A stretch of 64,000 nt of DNA from Pseudotabrizicola alkalilacus (GTDB lineage Bacteria > Pseudomonadota > Alphaproteobacteria > Rhodobacterales > Rhodobacteraceae): the NCBI RefSeq assembly GCF_003443995.1, contig NZ_QWEY01000016.1, positions 23,487 to 87,486 of the forward strand, read 5' to 3'. How positions within the stretch are numbered: the stretch's first letter is position 1; each line of letters starts with the position of its first letter. Position numbers and translations under genes: made by a program. This document shows positions 60,301 through 64,000 of the stretch, in pieces. Under the pieces are notes generated by a model. It did no database searches, was not told where the DNA came from, and worked only from the letters and a program-made list of their open reading frames with translations.

Positions 60301-62134
60301 GACTTCCGATACCGACTTTAATGGCGCAGACAACCTGTTGACCACCGGCACACTGTCGATCGACGCGGCGGGCCTTTCGGCTCACGAGATCGCCTATCTG
60401 GTGGCAGATGGATGGACGAACGCAGGTGGTAGTGTGTTGCAGCGCGCTGCCGCTGGCTGGAGCGCAACTCCTCTCGAGTATGCTGTCCTGATGAGTGCAG
60501 GGCCAGGCCTTGAAGGCGGCGCGACGGTACCCGCCAGCAACGGCACGCCAAACATCGGCGGTGTCAGCATTGTTGCTGATGGCGCTTCGGTAGTGGGTTC
60601 GACCCTTTCGGTTGACGACAACCGTGTTTCGGGGTCCGTAACCGGCAACAGTGCCTCAAACGCCCTGTCGATCAACGCGGGTGCGATTGAGGGAAGCGGC
60701 GCTGTAGCGGGGTCTGCGCAAGCGCTGAGCGTGACATCTGATAGTGCCAACGCACAGGTTATAGCAGATTACGCCCTGTCCAACGTCCAGGCGGTGACGG
60801 CTCCGGGCAGCCTCGACAGCGCGGTCTTTGGTACGTTCTCGGTCGAAACGGCTGAAGACGCGGCTATCTCGGACACGGCGATTTCCGTGTCGGGTAATAC
60901 CCAGCGTTCGGTTGCGGTTGCCAACACGGCAGCCAACGCCCTGTCAAACGCGGTTGCACTCAGCGCGAACAGTGTCAGTGCCGGGTCTGCCCTCGCGTCT
61001 TCGCAAACCAGCGAAGCAGGTGTCACGGCGCGCTCGGCAGTTGACATTATCGCTCCGGTCGCAGTGACCGGATCGACCGTCGACATGTCGGACAACGCAA
61101 ACACGGCGCTGGCGGTCATGAACGACGTTGCCAACAGCAGCACCGTTTCCGCCACGACCATCACCCATACAGGCGGCGGCCTGCCTGGCACCGTTGACGC
61201 TGCGGGCCTGGTCGCAATGCCCGGCTCGGTAGCGGCGAACGGAAATCATGTTGTTCAGAACATCCAGTCTGCAGGTGCGGTTGCGGTTTCCAGCAACGCA
61301 TCCAGCTATATCTACAATCTGGATGAACTGGCTGCTGCAACTGACGGTATCACCGCCAGCTCGGTCAGCCTGTTGAACAACGCAACCTACGGCGAGGCTT
61401 CGGCCAACCGGGCAACCAACACCCTGACCGTTGACGGCGCTTCGGTGCTGGGGTCTTCTGCAGGCCTGGGCAACTTCCAGTCCAGTGCAGCGGCTGTCAC
61501 GACGAATGCGGCTTCGGTCGTATCTGTCTCGCTCTCGGGGGATGCTGCGGTTCCGGCCATGCTTAACAGCACCGCCGCCATTGATGGAAACTCGACGACG
61601 GCTCTGGCGCGGGGCAACCATGCTTCGAACGTGCTGAACGCGGTTGCAGGATCGTCTTATGGCACTTCGATGGCGGGTGGCCGTGTCGACCTTGGTGGGG
61701 CTTTCGGGGTGGGATCGGCTGTGTCTGATGCCACATTTGCCGTGCTGAACGTGCAGGCCAACACCGGGGCGATCAGCGCAAGCAGCGTCGGTACCCGCTA
61801 CGAGATGGCACTCAACACCGCGGCCTCTGCGGTTCCGGGTGTGTCAGGCAGCTCGCTCTCGGTGGCTGGCAACAGCGTCGGTGTCGAAGCCTTCGGCAAC
61901 AGCGCTTCCAACGTGCTGCGCGTCTCTGCGCTGAACACCGGCTCGCCGACGGCGTCGCTGGGCAGCAGCCAGACCAATACGGGGAATATCTCCGCTGTGG
62001 CTTCCGAAGCAAGCATCGGGGTTACCGGCTACGGTCTGGCCTCATCCTCGTCGCTGGGTGTGTCGGCAAACACTGTGTCGGCCCGTGCAGTGGGCAACAG
62101 CGTCACAAACGCAATCAGCCGCGTGACACGCTGA
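57380..62134 (+). CDS. Giant repeat-built secreted surface protein (HfaD-like position)
   Basis: This 1584-residue protein has a Sec signal peptide (residues 1-31, LLTGVATSALASLIASGTFA/AE). The mature chain contains about 16 degenerate repeats, each with part A (as in SSLSVAGNSVGVEAFGNSAS followed by NVLRVSA) and part B (as in ASNLQSNTGSASAITVGSEI). I found no Cys, only four Lys, and two Trp, both in a non-repeat insert near residues 965-1050. Ala, Ser, Thr, Asn, Gly and Val dominate. This composition fits an extended beta-solenoid or amyloid-like fibre. The ATG follows CAGGAGGGACT. It occupies the hfaD position behind hfaB, but is far longer than I recall HfaD being. The function as adhesin or fibre is inferred. 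Confidence 0.8.
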   Translation: MTMHSKTRARLLTGVATSALASLIASGTFAAETTIPDFTNAAALGHKVEFASVTNIGSIGAVASGNVGGITVVGTQAGTSNSVTANTVEAAATANAFTNTIDLALIAAAPVDGVAALGLAQNTGVVSSTAADNALRVDLTGFESGTAVNDGNTIRATSNVNTGSTTISGALPNGYASATPGSSASNTDTTSADDLVAAEGSVVATSVQLNAAAGNSASANGNAITLELSSDTSNTVDSSPSVRNNAIASAMTVNSATTAIGLGSTDAPAFTGSAVASNLQSNTGSASAITVGSEISAGITGSNPAIAVNTLDGGLAVAGNTISSSATGNRALGTTGKSGIALTIGDQLSVNGPLASPVAGAAFAYDAGDLAGSATADLVVLNNQGNVGGPIQAITSGAGIGANVQSIDAGTVSVASNTISAQGTGNIASAALTSGKDAAAFAASVAMASQQTNTGSDIRVEATGTQIAAVTGGTGSGGMTSDSTVAATGNTVSATAYGNSASQSVALEANTLNAAGGLTSLTGGTAGATTDGNVSSTGLVTVSNLQSNYSSDVTAITVGSEIGIDADTRIAAPGDVVSGSTLSATGNRQEAVALGSSAGNALSLTGNSVGSGAGVANVQIGGAGADVAAALASARTGVVVGTHVADSSIAVSGTIQRAIGYGASVTNSLAADANTVTAAAGGSGSALLIDPVGVPFHGASQPTVSSAFGLLNDQSILGSVSGGVMMVEVGVEVEGDLTTSSASNTGNGIVGAAYATDAANTLSIDAGSLTTAAFGSVAQLTSTQAVAGAASRVDATAYARVTTDIEDDVSAATIATSTNQIQALSTGNRVTNAMTVEANALDTAASIPFVNTGPAGMSNNAAFGVTNAQSAAGAFTASLLDDELAPTDSARVLTRLGSDLSTITGSAVATDGNQLSAAVTANSAANSISAEGNRINTSMGVQNYQQSSAVLEASIGLAGLPSDPGGPFTFFITATSDTDFNGADNLLTTGTLSIDAAGLSAHEIAYLVADGWTNAGGSVLQRAAAGWSATPLEYAVLMSAGPGLEGGATVPASNGTPNIGGVSIVADGASVVGSTLSVDDNRVSGSVTGNSASNALSINAGAIEGSGAVAGSAQALSVTSDSANAQVIADYALSNVQAVTAPGSLDSAVFGTFSVETAEDAAISDTAISVSGNTQRSVAVANTAANALSNAVALSANSVSAGSALASSQTSEAGVTARSAVDIIAPVAVTGSTVDMSDNANTALAVMNDVANSSTVSATTITHTGGGLPGTVDAAGLVAMPGSVAANGNHVVQNIQSAGAVAVSSNASSYIYNLDELAAATDGITASSVSLLNNATYGEASANRATNTLTVDGASVLGSSAGLGNFQSSAAAVTTNAASVVSVSLSGDAAVPAMLNSTAAIDGNSTTALARGNHASNVLNAVAGSSYGTSMAGGRVDLGGAFGVGSAVSDATFAVLNVQANTGAISASSVGTRYEMALNTAASAVPGVSGSSLSVAGNSVGVEAFGNSASNVLRVSALNTGSPTASLGSSQTNTGNISAVASEASIGVTGYGLASSSSLGVSANTVSARAVGNSVTNAISRVTR

Positions 62135-62142
62135 CACCAAAC

Positions 62143-62226
62143 CCGGTCCGCCCGCGTGCCCGTGGCGGACCGGAGCTGGCGGGGGGCTTGCCCCTCGCCA
62201 GTCCGGAGGGCGGTTCGCCGCCCTCC
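62143..62226 (+). terminator. Three consecutive GC-rich hairpins after the giant gene
   Basis: Hairpin 1 is CCGGTCCGCC with GGCGGACCGG (62143-62173, 11-base loop). Hairpin 2 is CTGGCG plus GGGGC pairing with GCCCC plus CGCCAG (62176-62201). Hairpin 3 is GGAGGGCGG-TTCG-CCGCCCTCC (62205-62226), a 9-bp stem with a UUCG tetraloop, followed by the pyrimidine tract TTCTTCCTTTC. The last is a likely intrinsic terminator; the first two may stabilise the end of the long mRNA. Confidence 0.8.
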
Positions 62227-62268
62227 TTCTTCCTTTCATTCATACCGATCCTGATCTGGAATCCCGTC

Positions 62269-62880
62269 ATGCGCCTGACTTACCTGCCATTGATCACCCT
62301 TGCCGCCCTGGGGCTGGCAGCCCCGCTGTTCGCTGAGACCGCCGACGGTGATTTTTCTGTCCGTGGGATTGGCGCGCAGACCTGCAGTACGCTGACGGAT
62401 GCCGCTGAAGAGGATGGCTCCGGCGCAATATTTGAATACCTGTCGGCATGGGTTGCGGGCTATGCCACCCACGCCAACCGGGTGACCAGCGGCCTCCATG
62501 AGGTCATGCCGATCACCGACAACCTTGTTCTGGCGCGCGTGGTGGTGGCCCTGTGCCAGGCCAACCCGCAGGCGCTGACCGAAACGGTGTTGAACAGCCT
62601 GATCACCTCGCTGGCGGATGCAGCCGTGCCAGCCGCCGCCAAAACTGTCGAAATTACCAATGCGGACCAGACTGTTCTGATCCCGCTTCCCACTTTTATC
62701 CTGGTTCAGCAGCATCTTGTTGACGCTGGCCGCTTGCCTGATCTGCCTGGTTCCATAGATGGCCAGTATGGCCCCCAGACCCGTGATGCCCTGATCGCGC
62801 ATCAGCAGTCTGCCGGCCTGACCAAAACCGGTCTGCCCGATCCCGCCACTCTGCTGTCGATGTTTGCAAAGGCCCCCTGA
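62269..62880 (+). CDS. Periplasmic protein with C-terminal peptidoglycan-binding domain
   Basis: This 203-residue protein has a signal peptide (MRLTYLPLITLAALGLAAPL, cleaved near FA/ET). The mature N-terminal domain (about residues 35-110) is helical with one Cys near each end (QTCSTL and ALCQANPQ), a pattern like Rap1a/HdeA-type small domains. The C-terminal part is a peptidoglycan_binding_1 domain (LPDLPGSIDGQYGPQTRDAL, then IAHQQSAGLTKTGLPDPATL). The start ATG 62269-62271 follows a weak TGGA; the frame is open from 62188 but that region holds terminator hairpins. It could tie the fibre system to the cell wall, but the strong terminator before it means it need not be part of the operon. Confidence 0.8.
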   Translation: MRLTYLPLITLAALGLAAPLFAETADGDFSVRGIGAQTCSTLTDAAEEDGSGAIFEYLSAWVAGYATHANRVTSGLHEVMPITDNLVLARVVVALCQANPQALTETVLNSLITSLADAAVPAAAKTVEITNADQTVLIPLPTFILVQQHLVDAGRLPDLPGSIDGQYGPQTRDALIAHQQSAGLTKTGLPDPATLLSMFAKAP

Positions 62881-63120
62881 TACGGCCGGCCGATCTGTCT
62901 TCTGTGACGAATCCTCGTACGCAAAGCCCGCCCCTGCACGACACCATATCCTTATCGTGCGGGCAGTGTGGTGACCAACATACGATCCATCGATCTTGTT
63001 TGCCGATGGTATGACTGGCGCGATCTTTGCCCCGGACAGCTCCTGCTGTGGCTCCGCACCCATTGCAGTTTGTTCCAAACCCGGCATGCCAAGATCAACC
63101 TGCCGCTGGCATGCCAAACT

Positions 63121-63149
63121 GCCCCGGGGCTTTTGTCCCGGGGCCTTTT
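63121..63149 (+). terminator. Intrinsic terminator
   Basis: GCCCCGGG (63121-63128) and CCCGGGGC (63137-63144) form a perfect 8-bp stem with an 8-base loop, followed by CTTTT. It lies about 240 bases behind the peptidoglycan-binding gene; 62881-63120 shows no gene. Confidence 0.8.
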
Positions 63150-63250
63150 AAATATAGCCATCATCGCATGGGTTCTGGTGCCGGAAGCAGAGCAAACATG
63201 CGTTTCTTCTGTGCCTCTCCATCAGACCAGCTGCAGGGATCAGCTCAGTT

Positions 63251-63862
63251 TTACATGCGCCTTTTGACGTTATGACCTGCCACTGAACTTTCATCACGTG
63301 CAGCGGGACGGGCGATTGCGGTGGTCAGGTGCAGGGCGAAACCTGCAGGGGTTTGATATCCGAGGGCCGAGTGAGGGCGCTCGGTGTTGTAGTCGGTCAC
63401 CCAAGCTGCGATCAGATCGCGGGCATGGGCCAGGTTGCGGAACAGTGCCTCGTTCAGAAACTCGTCCCGCATCCTGCCGTTGAAGCTTTCCACAAAGCCA
63501 TTCTGCATCCGCTTGTCCGCGCGATGTAGTGCCATTCGGCACTGTGCTCGGCGCACCACTTCAGGATTGCGTTCTAGGTCAGTTCGGTCCCGTTGTCTGA
63601 CACGATCATGCCGGGCTTGCCTACGGCGTTCGATCGGCGCGGTCAGTTCACGGGCCACGCGGTGGCCCGAGATCGAGGTGTCAGGGGGCGCCGCCAGACA
63701 CTCGCGCGTGACGTCGTCCACAACGTTCAGCACCCGGAGCCGCCGCCCGCAGGCGAACTGGTCATGGACGAAATCCAGCGACCAGCGAGCATTTGCCCGC
63801 GCCTCCATCAGGATCGGGGCCCTTGTGCCGATGGCTTTGCGGCGTGCTTTGCGTTTACGCAC
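63251..63862 (-). pseudogene. IS3-family transposase OrfB remnant
   Basis: The minus strand reads a typical IS3 OrfB: KAIGTRAPILMEARANARWS, LDFVHDQFACGRRLRVLNVV (first Asp), and MQNGFVESFNGRMRDEFLNE (catalytic Glu). In between, an apparent one-base insertion near 63630 and a one-base loss near 63515 put about 38 codons out of frame. In the true frame that stretch would read MIVSDNGTELT, then a TAG, then NAILKWCAEHSAEWHYIA. The second catalytic Asp is therefore lost and the gene is dead even though a long frame remains open. The N-terminal half and orfA are not visible. The last codons lie outside the element. Confidence 0.85.
63273..63862 (-). mobile_element. Decayed IS3-family element
   Basis: The right end is probably TGACCTGCCACTGAAC at 63273-63288, which resembles the TGACCTGCC ends of IS407-group elements. 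The other end is not identifiable; the OrfB reading fades at about 63862, where an unrelated open frame begins. Confidence 0.6.
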
Positions 63863-63864
63863 CG

Positions 63865-63999
63865 TTAATCCTCCAGATCCGGCGAGACCTTCCAGTCTCG
63901 CAGTTTGTAGACGGTTCCGGGGCGGGGGCGTGGTTTTTCTTCGGGTTCGCGCATCCGGCGTTTGAAGCTGTGGATCGGGGTGGCGCGGTCGTCGATGCG
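63865..63999 (-). CDS. C-terminal end of an unrecognised open frame at the window edge
   Basis: This minus-strand frame enters from the right edge and ends with TAA at 63865-63867. The 44 visible residues (DRATPIHSFKRRMREPEEKP, RPRPGTVYKLRDWKVSPDLE) look like real protein: polar, Pro/Arg-rich, ending in a compact motif. I do not recognise the family. It abuts the IS remnant. Confidence 0.35.
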   Translation of the reverse strand, partial: RIDDRATPIHSFKRRMREPEEKPRPRPGTVYKLRDWKVSPDLED

Positions 64000-64000
64000 G

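Noticed and set aside
57380..62134. Type V autotransporter adhesin interpretation
   Set aside because: No C-terminal beta-barrel or YadA-like anchor is visible and the CsgG/HfaB-like pore lies directly upstream; kept only as a weak alternative.
1..64000. CRISPR arrays, rRNA or tRNA genes, conjugation genes
   Set aside because: I saw no regularly spaced direct repeats of the right size, no RNA gene landmarks and no relaxase or type IV secretion genes in this window.

Overview
The window looks like part of a large repABC extrachromosomal replicon (megaplasmid or chromid) from an alphaproteobacterium, most likely a Rhodobacterales/Roseobacter-group bacterium. The evidence is a complete repA-repB-repC cassette at 47.9-51.4 kb with two identical 14-bp palindromes just behind repC, high-GC coding DNA, and a gene content dominated by ABC, TRAP-like and tripartite importers with GntR and LysR regulators. 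No rRNA, tRNA or CRISPR array was recognised. All family names come from reading motifs and overall protein form; no database search was run.

Layout. (1) 1-4.3 kb: polar amino-acid ABC importer (cut by the left edge), a divergent cystathionine-beta-lyase-type PLP enzyme and a GntR regulator. (2) 4.3-12 kb: a minus-strand peptide/nickel-type ABC importer followed by a beta-lactamase-fold serine hydrolase and a LysR regulator. (3) 12.4-24.2 kb: a tricarboxylate module. It has TcuA/TcuB-like dehydrogenase and electron-transfer proteins, a GntR regulator, an AbrB-family membrane protein, a 2-hydroxyacid dehydrogenase-like protein, a PrpF-family isomerase, a TctC binding protein, a fused TctA-TctB permease and a TctD/TctE two-component pair. 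(4) 24.6-34 kb: a second peptide-type importer with two tandem alpha/beta hydrolases, an M20 amidohydrolase and a LysR regulator. (5) 34-36 kb: a scar made of a decayed IS5-type transposase, a fragment of a second prpF-like gene and an IS3-family element. (6) 36-43.9 kb: an RND efflux adaptor and pump, a two-component system and an ABC exporter. (7) 44.2-47.3 kb: an intradiol dioxygenase, a LysR regulator and a muconate-cycloisomerase-like enzyme. (8) 47.3-51.5 kb: repABC. (9) 51.5-54 kb: gene-poor, decayed DNA. (10) 54-62.9 kb: a serine recombinase divergent from a five-gene surface-fibre operon, plus a peptidoglycan-binding protein. (11) 63.2-64 kb: a decayed IS3-family element.

The most interesting locus is 54.0-62.9 kb. 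It encodes a pseudo-receiver protein, a small membrane protein, an Asn/Ser/Gly-rich secreted protein, a CsgG/HfaB-like outer-membrane secretion lipoprotein and a 1584-residue secreted protein built from about 16 degenerate two-part repeats. It resembles the Caulobacter holdfast-anchor (hfaA-hfaB-hfaD) and curli systems but is larger, lies next to a plasmid replication cassette, and has extra genes. Between the serine recombinase and the operon, two copies of one 12-bp sequence face each other about 108 bp apart and enclose a promoter-like sequence; the second copy overlaps the start codon. This could be an invertible switch, a recombinase res site or a pair of operators.
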